NCBI GenBank assembly: GCA_023388075.1
Contig: JAEWGX010000031.1
Location: forward strand, 1-42,031
Source of the DNA: Pseudomonadota bacterium
Lineage (GTDB): Bacteria > Pseudomonadota > Gammaproteobacteria > Burkholderiales > Burkholderiaceae_E
DNA length: 42,031 bases
Direction of reading: 5' to 3'
Every line of letters starts with the position of its first letter. Within the stretch, counting starts at the first letter, position 1. The notes beneath the pieces were generated by a model, which worked only from the letters and a program-made list of their open reading frames with translations, made no database searches and was not told where the DNA came from. Shown here in pieces: positions 25,247-36,465 of this stretch. Made by a program: the position numbers and the translations under genes.

Positions 25247-26122
25247 ATGGACGCGACGCCCACCATCCGCATGCTGCACCCCGCCGTCGGCGCCGAAGTG
25301 ATCGGCGTGGACCTCGCGCGCCTGGACGATGCCGGGTTCGCGGTGATCCTGCAGGCCTGGCACCGCCACGGCGCGCTGCTGTTTCGCGACCAGGCGCTCG
25401 ACGACGACCAGCTCGTGGCCTTCAGCCGGCGCTTCGGCGAGTTGGACGCGCCGCCGGTGAACGAGAACGGCCGGACTTTCGTGGAGGGCCAGCCGGACAT
25501 CTACGTCGTGTCCAACGTGATCGGGCCGGACGGTGTGCCGATCGGCAGCCTTGGCGCCGGCGAGGCCGCATGGCACACCGACATGTCGTACCTCGCCAAG
25601 CCGCCGGACGCCTCGCTGCTCTATGCGCTGGAGGTGCCACCCGTCGGTGGCGACACCTGGCTTTGCGGCATGGAGGCCGCCCTGCGATCGCTTCCGGAGC
25701 CGCTCGCCGCGCGGCTGCGGGACCTGCGCATCAAGCACGACGGCACCTACAACTCCGGCGGCTATCTGCGCAAGGGGCTGGTCGACAGCGAGGATCCGGT
25801 GCACTCCGTGGGCACGCCGCATCCGGCGATCTGCGCCCATCCCGACACCGGCCGGCCAGTGCTGTACCTCGGGCGGCGACGCAATGCCTACGTGATGGGT
25901 CTCGAGCTGGGCGAGAGCGAGGCGCTCCTGGATGCGTTATGGGGCCATGCCACCCGGGAGGAGCACTGCCTGCGGCACGCCTGGCGGGTTGGCGACCTGC
26001 TGATGTGGGACAACCGCAGCACCATGCATCGGCGTGACCCGTTCGATCCGTCGGCACGACGGATCATGCACCGGACCCAGATCCGCGGCCGCAGCGCTCC
26101 GCGCGCCTACCACTCCCGCTGA
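25247..26122 (+). CDS. TauD/TfdA family Fe(II)/2-oxoglutarate-dependent dioxygenase
   Basis: A 291-residue dioxygenase of the TauD/TfdA family, which hydroxylates substrates such as taurine or 2,4-D next to a sulfonate or ether group using 2-oxoglutarate and O2. The iron facial triad is His110 and Asp112 (WHTDMSY) plus His261 (NRSTMHRRD); Arg276 (RRIMHRTQI) should bind 2-oxoglutarate. The ATG follows the enolase stop by two bases. Substrate unknown. It ends one base before the stop of the convergent antiporter gene. Confidence 0.92.
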   Translation: MDATPTIRMLHPAVGAEVIGVDLARLDDAGFAVILQAWHRHGALLFRDQALDDDQLVAFSRRFGELDAPPVNENGRTFVEGQPDIYVVSNVIGPDGVPIGSLGAGEAAWHTDMSYLAKPPDASLLYALEVPPVGGDTWLCGMEAALRSLPEPLAARLRDLRIKHDGTYNSGGYLRKGLVDSEDPVHSVGTPHPAICAHPDTGRPVLYLGRRRNAYVMGLELGESEALLDALWGHATREEHCLRHAWRVGDLLMWDNRSTMHRRDPFDPSARRIMHRTQIRGRSAPRAYHSR

Positions 26123-26123
26123 G

Positions 26124-27884
26124 TCACGCGCTTGCCCGCTCCCCCGCACCGGTGGCCTCCGGCGCGGCCACGTTGGTCTCCAGTTCGCGCTGCGCGTTGA
26201 TCCTATCCATCACGTGCCGGGTCATGGCGATTGCGAGCTCGTGCTCGCCGAGGAAGACAGTGCCGGCGTTCTCCGCTCGCAGCAGCCCGGCCTCCTCCTC
26301 GCTGTGTGTGCGCACCACCGTCTCGATGTCCGGGTTGAGCGTGCGCGCGATCTCGATCATCTGCCGGACATGGAAGGTGTCCGGAATCGCGATCACCAGC
26401 ATCCGCGCCCGTGCCACATGCGCCTGGATCAGGACTGCGGGGTCCGAGGCATCGCCGGCCACCGCGTGGTAGCCGCGCTGGCGCAGGAGCTCCACCATCT
26501 CGCGGTTCACGTCCGCGAGCACGAATGAATGACCCTGGGACACCAGGGCATCACAGATGCGGCGACCGACCCGTCCATGGCCGACCACCACCACGTGGTT
26601 GGTGACATGGCGTGATTCCACGGTCATCGGCAGCTCGGCGAGCGGGTCGCCGGGGCGTTCGAGCGCGACCGCCAGCCGGGGATGCGCGCGGATCCAGACC
26701 TCCACCGGCCCCGCCATGCGGAATGCCAGCGGATTGAGTGCGATCGAGATCAGTGCCCCGGCGAGCACCAGGCTCTGCCCCTCCGTGGGCAGCACGCCGA
26801 GGGCGACGCCCAACCCGGCCAGGATGAAGGAGAACTCGCCTATCTGCGCGAGGCTTGCCGAGACGATCGCGGCTGTGTTGATCGGATAACGGAAAGCGAG
26901 CACCAGCAGGAAGGCGGCGACCGACTTGCCCAGCATGATGATGAGCACCACCACCAGGAGGTGCAACGGCTGCTCCAGGATCACGCTCGGATCGAACAGC
27001 ATCCCGACCGAGATGAAGAAGAGCACCGAGAACGCATCTCGCAGCGGCAGCGACTCGGCCGCCGCCCGATAGCTCAGGTCCGACTCCCGCAGCACCATGC
27101 CTGCGAAGAACGCGCCGAGAGCGAAGGAGACGCCGAAGAGCAGCGCCGAGCCGAAGGCGATCCCTACCGCCGCGGCGATCACGCACAGGGTGAAGAGCTC
27201 GCGCGAACCGGTTCTTGCCACCTGCCACAGGAGCCAGGGGAAGAGGCGCCGGCCGATCACCAGCATGAGCGCGATGAACACCGCCACCTGCCCCAGCGTG
27301 TAGAGCAGCGCGGACGCGAGGCCGGCCGGGTCGCGCCCGCCCTCGCCGCCCCCGGCAAGCTCCAGCCCCGCCAGCGCCGGCAGCATGACCAGCACCAGGA
27401 CCATCGCCAGGTCCTCCACCACCAGCCAGCCGACCGCGATGCGCCCGTTGACCGTGTCCAGCACGCCGCGGCTCTCCAGCGCCCGCAGCAGCACCACCGT
27501 GCTCGCGCAGGAAAGCGCCAGGCCGAAGACGATGCCGGCACCCAGGTCCCAGCCCCAGGCGAGCGCCACCAGCGCGCCCATCGTGGTTGCGACCGCCATC
27601 TGCACCACCGCGCCCGGCAGCGCGATCGTGCGCACCGAGAGCAGGTCGTCGATAGAGAAATGCAGGCCGACCCCGAACATCAGCAGCATCACCCCGATCT
27701 CCGCGAGCTGGGCGGCCAGCTCCACGTCCGCGACGATGCCCGGCGTATACGGACCGATGATGATGCCGGCAACCAGGTAGCCGACCAGCGCCGGCAATCC
27801 AAGCCGTACCGCGACAAAGCCGAGCGCAAGCGCGAACCCGAGGCCGACGGCCATCGTGGTGATGAGCGAGACGCTGTGCGGCAT
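26124..27884 (-). CDS. ybaL: Monovalent cation:proton antiporter, CPA2 family, YbaL/Kef type
   Basis: A 586-residue inner-membrane antiporter. About twelve hydrophobic helices (1-395) form a Na_H_Exchanger domain; the N-terminus (SLITTMAVGLGFALALGF) and core stretches (EIGVMLLMFGVGLHFS, GWLVVEDLAMVLVLVMLPAL, FAGMVLRESDLSYRAAAESL) match E. coli YbaL closely. A cytosolic RCK/TrkA-N domain follows (about 420-545), with the nucleotide loop VVVGHGRVGRRI. The start at 27884 aligns with YbaL; the open frame extends upstream but looks unconserved. Likely potassium or other cation efflux coupled to protons. Divergent from the gluconolactonase gene. Confidence 0.92.
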   Translation of the reverse strand: MPHSVSLITTMAVGLGFALALGFVAVRLGLPALVGYLVAGIIIGPYTPGIVADVELAAQLAEIGVMLLMFGVGLHFSIDDLLSVRTIALPGAVVQMAVATTMGALVALAWGWDLGAGIVFGLALSCASTVVLLRALESRGVLDTVNGRIAVGWLVVEDLAMVLVLVMLPALAGLELAGGGEGGRDPAGLASALLYTLGQVAVFIALMLVIGRRLFPWLLWQVARTGSRELFTLCVIAAAVGIAFGSALLFGVSFALGAFFAGMVLRESDLSYRAAAESLPLRDAFSVLFFISVGMLFDPSVILEQPLHLLVVVLIIMLGKSVAAFLLVLAFRYPINTAAIVSASLAQIGEFSFILAGLGVALGVLPTEGQSLVLAGALISIALNPLAFRMAGPVEVWIRAHPRLAVALERPGDPLAELPMTVESRHVTNHVVVVGHGRVGRRICDALVSQGHSFVLADVNREMVELLRQRGYHAVAGDASDPAVLIQAHVARARMLVIAIPDTFHVRQMIEIARTLNPDIETVVRTHSEEEAGLLRAENAGTVFLGEHELAIAMTRHVMDRINAQRELETNVAAPEATGAGERASA

Positions 27885-28065
27885 GAGCCTGGGTCGGTGT
27901 GCGATGGACGCATCCGTCCCGTCGGTCGCGGCCGGGGCACCCCGGCCGACGAGGCGGTCGTCCAAGAGTAACAGCATATCGCCCGGGTCGAGAGACAGTT
28001 TCGCGCTGGTGCGGCGACAATCGCTCACGAATCGGCAGTAGCACAACCAGGAGGAGAGCGAGCCC

Positions 28066-29091
28066 ATGACAGGATCATCCAGCGTCGTCATGCCCGGAAA
28101 GGTGCCGGGGCCGGCGGCGCCGCCGGCCGTCGCGTTCGAGCCGAGTCAGCGCTACCCCGACCCCGCCGTGCGCATCCTCGACCCGGCCTTCGGCCGCTAT
28201 CGGGTCTTCAGCAGCAGCGTGGAGCGGCTCGCCACCGGCCTGCGCTGGGCCGAGGGCCCGGTATGGTTCGGGGACGGACGCTATCTGCTGGTGAGCGACA
28301 TCCCGAACGACCGCATCCTTCGATGGGACTCGGCCACGGGGCTGACCGGCGTCTTCCGCCAGCCCTCCAACCAGTCCAACGGCCTCGCGCGTGACCGGCA
28401 GGGGCGCCTGCTCGCCTGCGAGCACCTGGCCCGGCGCGTCACCCGCACCGAGTACGACGGAACCATCACGGTGCTCGCGGACAGCTTCCAGGGCAAGCGG
28501 CTCAACTCGCCCAATGACATCGTCTGCCGCTCGGACGGTTCCATCTGGTTCACCGATCCGCCCTTCGGCATCGCCGGCAACTACGAAGGCATCCAGGCCG
28601 CCCAGGAGTTGCCGCACGCGGTGTACCGCATCGACCCGGCCGACGGACGCGTCGACCAGGTGATCGACGATCTCGCCGGACCCAACGGCCTCTGCTTCTC
28701 GCCGGACGAGTCGCGCCTCTACGTGGTGGAGAGCCGCGCGCAGCCGAGCCGCCTCGTCTGGGCATACGACGTGGATGCACAGGGCCGGCTCGCCAACAAG
28801 CGCCGACATATCGACGCCGACGGGCCCGGCGCGCTCGACGGCATCGCCTGCGACACGGACGGCAACCTCTGGTGTGGCTGGGGGAGCAACGGCGCTCCCG
28901 GCGCGGACGCCGCCGAGCTCGACGGCGTGATGGTGTTCGATGCGCAGGGCAAGGCGATCGGGCACATCCGGCTGCCGGAGCGCTGCGCCAACCTCTGCTT
29001 CGGCGGCGAGCGTGGCAACCGGCTGTTCATGGCGGCGAGCCACTCGCTGTACGCGCTGTACGTGGAGACCCGCGGCACGGTTTCGCCATAG
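28066..29091 (+). CDS. SMP-30/gluconolactonase/LRE family protein
   Basis: A 341-residue six-bladed beta-propeller lactonase. Metal ligands are recognisable: Glu in WAEGPVW, Asn in RLNSPNDIV and in GPNGLCFSPDES, and Asp in ALDGIACDTDGNLW. Family members hydrolyse gluconolactone or other sugar lactones, and substrate cannot be fixed here. A Pro/Ala-rich extension of about 35 residues precedes the domain without a signal peptide. AGGAGGAGAG before the ATG is a strong ribosome site. The gene stands alone. Confidence 0.9.
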   Translation: MTGSSSVVMPGKVPGPAAPPAVAFEPSQRYPDPAVRILDPAFGRYRVFSSSVERLATGLRWAEGPVWFGDGRYLLVSDIPNDRILRWDSATGLTGVFRQPSNQSNGLARDRQGRLLACEHLARRVTRTEYDGTITVLADSFQGKRLNSPNDIVCRSDGSIWFTDPPFGIAGNYEGIQAAQELPHAVYRIDPADGRVDQVIDDLAGPNGLCFSPDESRLYVVESRAQPSRLVWAYDVDAQGRLANKRRHIDADGPGALDGIACDTDGNLWCGWGSNGAPGADAAELDGVMVFDAQGKAIGHIRLPERCANLCFGGERGNRLFMAASHSLYALYVETRGTVSP

Positions 29092-29173
29092 CCGCCGGCG
29101 GCGCCGGTCGACCGACGGGTCAACCCGACAGCAGCCCGTTGCCACTCGCGCGGCAGCTCCAGCAGCATGCAGG

Positions 29174-29366
29174 TCCCAGTCCGGCGACGACGACGGGGAT
29201 GGAGACCGTGGCCAGGAAGGCCGACAGCATCATCGTGACCGAGGTGAACGACAGCATCAGCAGCATCCGCGAGCGGATCCCATCACCAGCTTGGTGACCA
29301 TGTACAGCAGGAGGTCCTTCGGGGAGTAGACGCCGGCGACCATGAAGATCAGGAGCAGGATCGCAG
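29174..29366 (-). pseudogene. nhaB: NhaB-type Na+/H+ antiporter remnant, frameshifted and truncated at both ends
   Basis: Two adjoining frames on the minus strand together read like an internal piece of NhaB. Frame one gives ILLLIFMVAGVYSPKDLLLY and then MVTKLVMG (29361 to about 29282); frame two continues IRSRMLLMLSFTSVTMMLSA and then FLATVSIPVVVAGL (to about 29174). E. coli NhaB has the same order (FMVAGIY..KQLLLF, then IRSKMLLSLSFC...FLSAFLDALTVVAVV). A one-base deletion near 29281 separates the halves. Only about 64 of NhaB's roughly 500 residues remain. Its upstream end runs into the last codons of the neighbouring regulator gene. Confidence 0.75.
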
Positions 29367-30914
29367 CAGCTCCTCGAGCTGATCGATCCATTGCGGGCAC
29401 CGGATCCCGAGGGGCCCCAGAGCGTCCCCCGGCGGCTTCTCCAGTTCCTGCATCCGCTGGACGCATTCGCGCGCCAACCGCGCCTCGCCGAGCGCCACGT
29501 AGCAGCAGGCGAGCGTCCTGTGAATCGGCTGCCAGGCCGGACGAACCGTCCGGGCCTCGAGAGCGGCGCGCAGACCCTCCCTCGCCTGCCCGACGAAGAG
29601 ATGGGCGTGCGCAAGCAGGTCGTACCAGACGAAGTTCTGCGGGTCGTGGCGGTTGAGCGCAAGGCCCCTTTCGAACGCCGGGATCGCCTCGTCGGCGGCT
29701 CCGCGAAAAAGATGGCCCATTCCCAGCACGAGGTGGCCCAGGGCGAAGCTCGGGCTCAGCTCGATCGCCCTTTGCGCGGCCAGGACGGATCGCTCCGGCT
29801 CGCCGGCATAGGGACTGCAGATGGCCAGCGCGTAGTGTGAGTACGGATTGCGCTCATCGAGCCGGATCGCCCGCGTCGCGGCGTCCAGGCCTTCCCCGAT
29901 GTCCCGCTGCGGCGCCTCGCTCCAGCCGTACGCGACGATGCCGGCGCTCACCCGGGCGACCCAGATGTGGGCTTCGGCGAGCTCGGGGTCCTGTGCGCAC
30001 GCGTCCCGGAACAGCGCCCTCGCCTTCAGGTGGGACTCCCGTGCGACGTGGTGGAAATGCCAGGTGCCCTGGCGTACCGCGTCCCGGGCCGTCACGCTGC
30101 CGGTGCTGCGGGCCGATGCCCGCCAGGACGACTCGGCCTTGAGGAGCTCGGGCTCGATGGCCCCCGCGACCCGTTCGGCGATGGCATCCTGGACGGCGAG
30201 CGAATCCTCCAGCTCCATCTCGTAGCGCTCGGCCCAGATCTGGTGCGCAGAGGCGGCCTCCACCAGCTGCGCCGAGATCCGCAGGTGCCGTCCCGAGCGC
30301 CGCACGCTGCCCTCCAGCGCGTAGCGAACGCCGAGCTCGCGTGCCACCTGCCGGGAGTCGATCGACCTGTCCTTGTAGGCGAAGCTCGTGTTGCGTCCGA
30401 TGACGCGGAACCAGCGGAAGCGGGTCAGCGCGGTGATGATGTCCTCGGTGATCCCGTCGGCGAGATATTCCTGCTCCGTCTCTGCGCCGACATTGACCAG
30501 CGGCAGGACGACGATGGAGGCTGCCGCCGCCGGATCCGGGAAATCCCGATTCGAGGTGCGGACGGGCCCGGACGAGGAGACGTCCGCATCGGCATCCAGC
30601 GCCTCCACGCGGCCGACGAAGCGGTAACCAACCCGGGGCACGGTGGCGATCCACTGGCTGCCGTCGGCTTGCGGCCCGAGCAGCTTGCGCAGCGTGGCGA
30701 TCTGCACCGTCAGGTTGCTTTCCTCGACGATGACATCGGGCCACGCCGACTGGATCAGGGTGTCCTTGGGCAGGACCTGCCCGGGCGCCTGCAGCAGGGC
30801 ATGCAGCAGCGACAAGCCCCGGTGCCCCGCTGCGAGCGGCCGCCCTTCGCGCAGGAGGACGCCGCGCCGCAGGTCGAGCACGAACGGGCCGAACGCGAGG
30901 GGTTGCGGAGCCAT
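29349..30914 (-). CDS. Winged-helix (OmpR-type) transcriptional regulator with TolB-like and TPR domains
   Basis: A 521-residue soluble protein. An OmpR/CadC-type winged helix occupies about 1-105 (FGPFVLDLRRGVLLREGRPL at the start; TLIQSAWPDVIVEESNLTVQ and GYRFVG as recognition and wing segments). A TolB-amino-like domain follows (about 135-260: SIVVLPLVNVGAETEQEYLADGI, ALEGSVRRSG). Tetratricopeptide-like helices run from about 300 to 510. No receiver domain and no membrane helix are present, so the signal is unclear. The ATG at 30914 has GAAGG upstream. It diverges from the cupin gene; tandem ATTCGGAA repeats between them suggest autoregulation. The last few codons (RSCS) are encoded in DNA shared with the NhaB remnant. 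Confidence 0.88.
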   Translation of the reverse strand: MAPQPLAFGPFVLDLRRGVLLREGRPLAAGHRGLSLLHALLQAPGQVLPKDTLIQSAWPDVIVEESNLTVQIATLRKLLGPQADGSQWIATVPRVGYRFVGRVEALDADADVSSSGPVRTSNRDFPDPAAAASIVVLPLVNVGAETEQEYLADGITEDIITALTRFRWFRVIGRNTSFAYKDRSIDSRQVARELGVRYALEGSVRRSGRHLRISAQLVEAASAHQIWAERYEMELEDSLAVQDAIAERVAGAIEPELLKAESSWRASARSTGSVTARDAVRQGTWHFHHVARESHLKARALFRDACAQDPELAEAHIWVARVSAGIVAYGWSEAPQRDIGEGLDAATRAIRLDERNPYSHYALAICSPYAGEPERSVLAAQRAIELSPSFALGHLVLGMGHLFRGAADEAIPAFERGLALNRHDPQNFVWYDLLAHAHLFVGQAREGLRAALEARTVRPAWQPIHRTLACCYVALGEARLARECVQRMQELEKPPGDALGPLGIRCPQWIDQLEELLRSCS

Positions 30915-30923
30915 GGGACGACC

Positions 30924-30949
30924 TTCGCAGGATTCGGAAGAATTCGGAA
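30924..30949. promoter_or_regulatory. Tandem direct repeats, candidate operator of the winged-helix regulator
   Basis: ATTCGGAA occurs at 30932-30939 and 30942-30949, a 10-base period, and a third TTCG lies at 30924. Directly repeated half-sites one helical turn apart are how OmpR/PhoB-type winged helices bind DNA. The site is 10-35 bases before the regulator's own start and about 85 bases before the divergent cupin gene. Confidence 0.5.
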
Positions 30950-31032
30950 CGTTTCCCCGCCGTCTCGAGGACTTCGAGCCGCGCTCGCCGCATTCTATCG
31001 AGCACGGAACCGTACGACGATGGAGGTCGATC

Positions 31033-31479
31033 ATGGGACGGATGGAACAGGCAAGCGAAGTGCGCGGCGGCGCACCCGCCGGCGACAGGGGGCTCGTGGT
31101 CAAGGGCGCCGGCGCCTTCCGGGCCGAGCAGGGGTCCGACTACCGGCCCGGAATCAGCGCGGACAGTGTCGGCGCCAGGTCACTCTGGCTGGGAATCGCG
31201 AGCATCGCCCCGGGACAACGTACCAAGGCGCATGCGCACGAGCACCACGAGACGGCCTTCTACATGCTGAGCGGGCAGGAGCTCGAGCTGTGGACGGGGG
31301 ACCGATTGCAGTACAGGGACGTCGTCCGCCCGGGTGACTACCTCTACATTCCCGCCCGGGTGCCCCACGTCGCCGTCAACCGGGGGCGCGAGCCCGCGGT
31401 GTTCATTGGCGCGCGCAACGAGTCGACCGCACTCGAGAGCGTGGTGCTGTATCCGGAGATGGACGCCCGGGTGCCGTAG
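31033..31479 (+). CDS. Cupin domain-containing protein
   Basis: A 148-residue single-domain cupin. Motif 1 is complete (GQRTKAHAHEHHE, 61-73: metal ligands His67, His69 and Glu73) and so is motif 2 (GDYLYIPARVPHVAVN, 101-116: His112). Such proteins bind Fe, Mn or Zn and act as dioxygenases, isomerases or binding proteins; no closer assignment is possible. GGAGG lies seven bases before the ATG. It is divergent from the winged-helix/TPR regulator, which may control it. Confidence 0.88.
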   Translation: MGRMEQASEVRGGAPAGDRGLVVKGAGAFRAEQGSDYRPGISADSVGARSLWLGIASIAPGQRTKAHAHEHHETAFYMLSGQELELWTGDRLQYRDVVRPGDYLYIPARVPHVAVNRGREPAVFIGARNESTALESVVLYPEMDARVP

Positions 31480-31494
31480 CCACCGCAGCGGTGC

Positions 31495-32160
31495 TCAGGC
31501 GGTCCCGCCGCGACGCAGGAACGCGAGCGAGCCGGCGGCGACCACCATCAGCGCGCCACAGGCGCGGTCGATCACCAGCGCACCGCCGCCCTGCAGCATG
31601 CGGGCGGCGCGCGACCCCGCCCCGGCATAGGCGCACATCACGACGAAGTCGAGCCCGGCGAAGGCGACCGCGAGGATGGCGTACTGCGACGCCTGCGGCT
31701 CCGACGGCACGACGAACTGCGGCAGGAACGCCGAGACGAAGAGGTAGCCTTTCGGATTGGTCACCGCGACGAGGAAGCTTCGCATGAAGAGTGCGCGCGG
31801 AGAGCCCGGCGCCGCGCTCGGTGTCCATCGGCGCGGTGCCGCCGGTTCCAGGACGGTCGGTTGCGGCATGGGCCGGCGGCGCGAACGCAGCATCTGCAGG
31901 CCGAGCCAGGCCAGGTAGGCGACACCGACCCACTTGACCACCGAGAACCAGAACTCCGAGGCGGCGAGCAGCGCGCCCATGCCGAGACCGGCAGCGGCCA
32001 CGAGCACCAGGTCCGATACCATCGCGCCACCCATGCCCCAGAAGGCCGGGCGCAGGCCGTAGCGGGAACCGTTGCCGAGCGCGACCAGCATGGTCGGCCC
32101 GGGTGTCGCGATCGCGACCAGCGCGACCGCCGCGAAGAGCAGCAGGTTCGCGATGGTCAT
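31495..32160 (-). CDS. LysE/RhtB family amino-acid exporter
   Basis: A 221-residue membrane protein with about six hydrophobic helices. The family opening is clear (AIATPGPTMLVALGNGSRYG, about 17-36, followed by FWGMGGAM), as is SFLVAVTNPKGYLFVSAFLPQFV in the second half. Members export basic amino acids, homoserine or threonine. Compared with the usual 205-210 residues there is a short Pro/Ala-rich insertion between the halves (about 95-120). The start overlaps the stop of the dehydrogenase gene (ATGA), so the two are coupled. Confidence 0.9.
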   Translation of the reverse strand: MTIANLLLFAAVALVAIATPGPTMLVALGNGSRYGLRPAFWGMGGAMVSDLVLVAAAGLGMGALLAASEFWFSVVKWVGVAYLAWLGLQMLRSRRRPMPQPTVLEPAAPRRWTPSAAPGSPRALFMRSFLVAVTNPKGYLFVSAFLPQFVVPSEPQASQYAILAVAFAGLDFVVMCAYAGAGSRAARMLQGGGALVIDRACGALMVVAAGSLAFLRRGGTA

Positions 32161-33125
32161 GCCGCCACCTGCGGCGCGAGCACGCGGATCGGCTTGCCGG
32201 CAGCCCAGGCGACGATCGCCTCGACCGCGTTGCGGTAGAAGGCGGTCATCGTCTCCGGCGTGACGTAGCCGAGGTGCGGCACGAGGATCACGTTGGGGAG
32301 GCCGCGCAGCGGATCGTCGGGCGGCAGCGGCTCGGTGCGGAACACGTCGAGGCCGGCTCCGGCGATCCAGCCCGCGGCGAGCGCTTCCTCCAGCGCGCCC
32401 GCCTCCACCAGCTCCGCCCGCGCGGTATTGACCAGGAACGCGCTCGGCTTCATCGCGCGCAGGTCGGCACGGGAGACGATGCCGGCAGTGGCGGGGCTCG
32501 CCACCAGATGCAGGCTCACCACGTCGGCGGTCGCGAAGAGATCGGCCTTCCCTACCCTCGTGACACCGGCCGCGGCGGCCCGCTCGTCGGTAAGGTTCGG
32601 GCTCCAGGCAACCACTTCCATGCCGAAGGCCGCGCCCACCTTCGCCACCTGGCTGCCGAGCTTGCCGAGGCCCACGACCCCGAGCCGCTTGCCTGCGATC
32701 AGCCCGGTGGCGCCGGTCTGCCAGCGGCCGGCGAGCAGCGCCTGGTGCTCCATGGGGATGCGCTTGACGAGCCCCAGGATGAGCCCCCAGGCAAGCTCCG
32801 CGGGCGCCGATCCCGAGGAGTCGCCCGGCGCGGCGCAGACGGTGATGCCCAGGCGCTGGCAGGCGGCGAGGTCGATCGAGTTGTTGCGGGTGCCGGTGGT
32901 GACGAGCAGGCGCAGGTTGGGCAGCGCCTCGAGCAGGTCCGCCGGGAACGGAGTGCGCTCGCGCATCGCCACGACGACGTCGAAGGGGCGAAGCTCCCGG
33001 AGCCTCGCCTCGCGCGACGCGAGATGCTCCTGGAGCACCCGCACCTGCGCGTCGTGGCCGAGCAGCGACCAATCGGCGCTGCCGCGGGCGATGTCCAGGT
33101 AGTCGTCGAGGACCAGGACCTTCAT
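32157..33125 (-). CDS. D-2-hydroxyacid dehydrogenase
   Basis: A 322-residue NAD(P)-dependent D-isomer-specific dehydrogenase of the SerA/GyaR type. The nucleotide loop is VGLGKLG (151-157), with catalytic Arg236 (NTARAELV), Glu265 (FRTEPLP) and His284 (VPHLGY). It interconverts a 2-oxoacid and a D-2-hydroxyacid; the substrate (phosphoglycerate, glyoxylate/hydroxypyruvate or other) cannot be chosen. No ACT domain is present, which argues against a classical SerA. It is translationally coupled to the LysE-type exporter and divergent from dnaE2. Confidence 0.9.
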   Translation of the reverse strand: MKVLVLDDYLDIARGSADWSLLGHDAQVRVLQEHLASREARLRELRPFDVVVAMRERTPFPADLLEALPNLRLLVTTGTRNNSIDLAACQRLGITVCAAPGDSSGSAPAELAWGLILGLVKRIPMEHQALLAGRWQTGATGLIAGKRLGVVGLGKLGSQVAKVGAAFGMEVVAWSPNLTDERAAAAGVTRVGKADLFATADVVSLHLVASPATAGIVSRADLRAMKPSAFLVNTARAELVEAGALEEALAAGWIAGAGLDVFRTEPLPPDDPLRGLPNVILVPHLGYVTPETMTAFYRNAVEAIVAWAAGKPIRVLAPQVAA

Positions 33126-33229
33126 CGCTCCCCTCTCCTTCGCTCGGGCGGAAAAACGGACGATGGTAATCGCTCCCGGTGCGCGCCGCGGCTCCGTCGA
33201 CCCGGCGGGGCGCTGGTGGCGAAGGGCGT

Positions 33230-33253
33230 GATACTGTATGTTCGTACAGTATC
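33230..33253 (+). promoter_or_regulatory. LexA (SOS) box of dnaE2
   Basis: Perfect inverted half-sites GATACTGTA and TACAGTATC with a 6-base centre contain CTGT-N8-ACAG at 33234-33249. This is more symmetrical than the box before lexA. The box ends only eight bases before the dnaE2 start at 33262, so bound LexA would cover the transcription or translation start region. Confidence 0.93.
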
Positions 33254-33261
33254 ATGCCACC

Positions 33262-36461
<3,200 letters not shown>

Positions 36462-36465
<4 letters not shown>

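Noticed and set aside
33238..33261. Upstream in-frame ATG for dnaE2 at 33238
   Set aside because: It lies inside the LexA box and adds eight residues (MFVQYHAT) not expected in the family.
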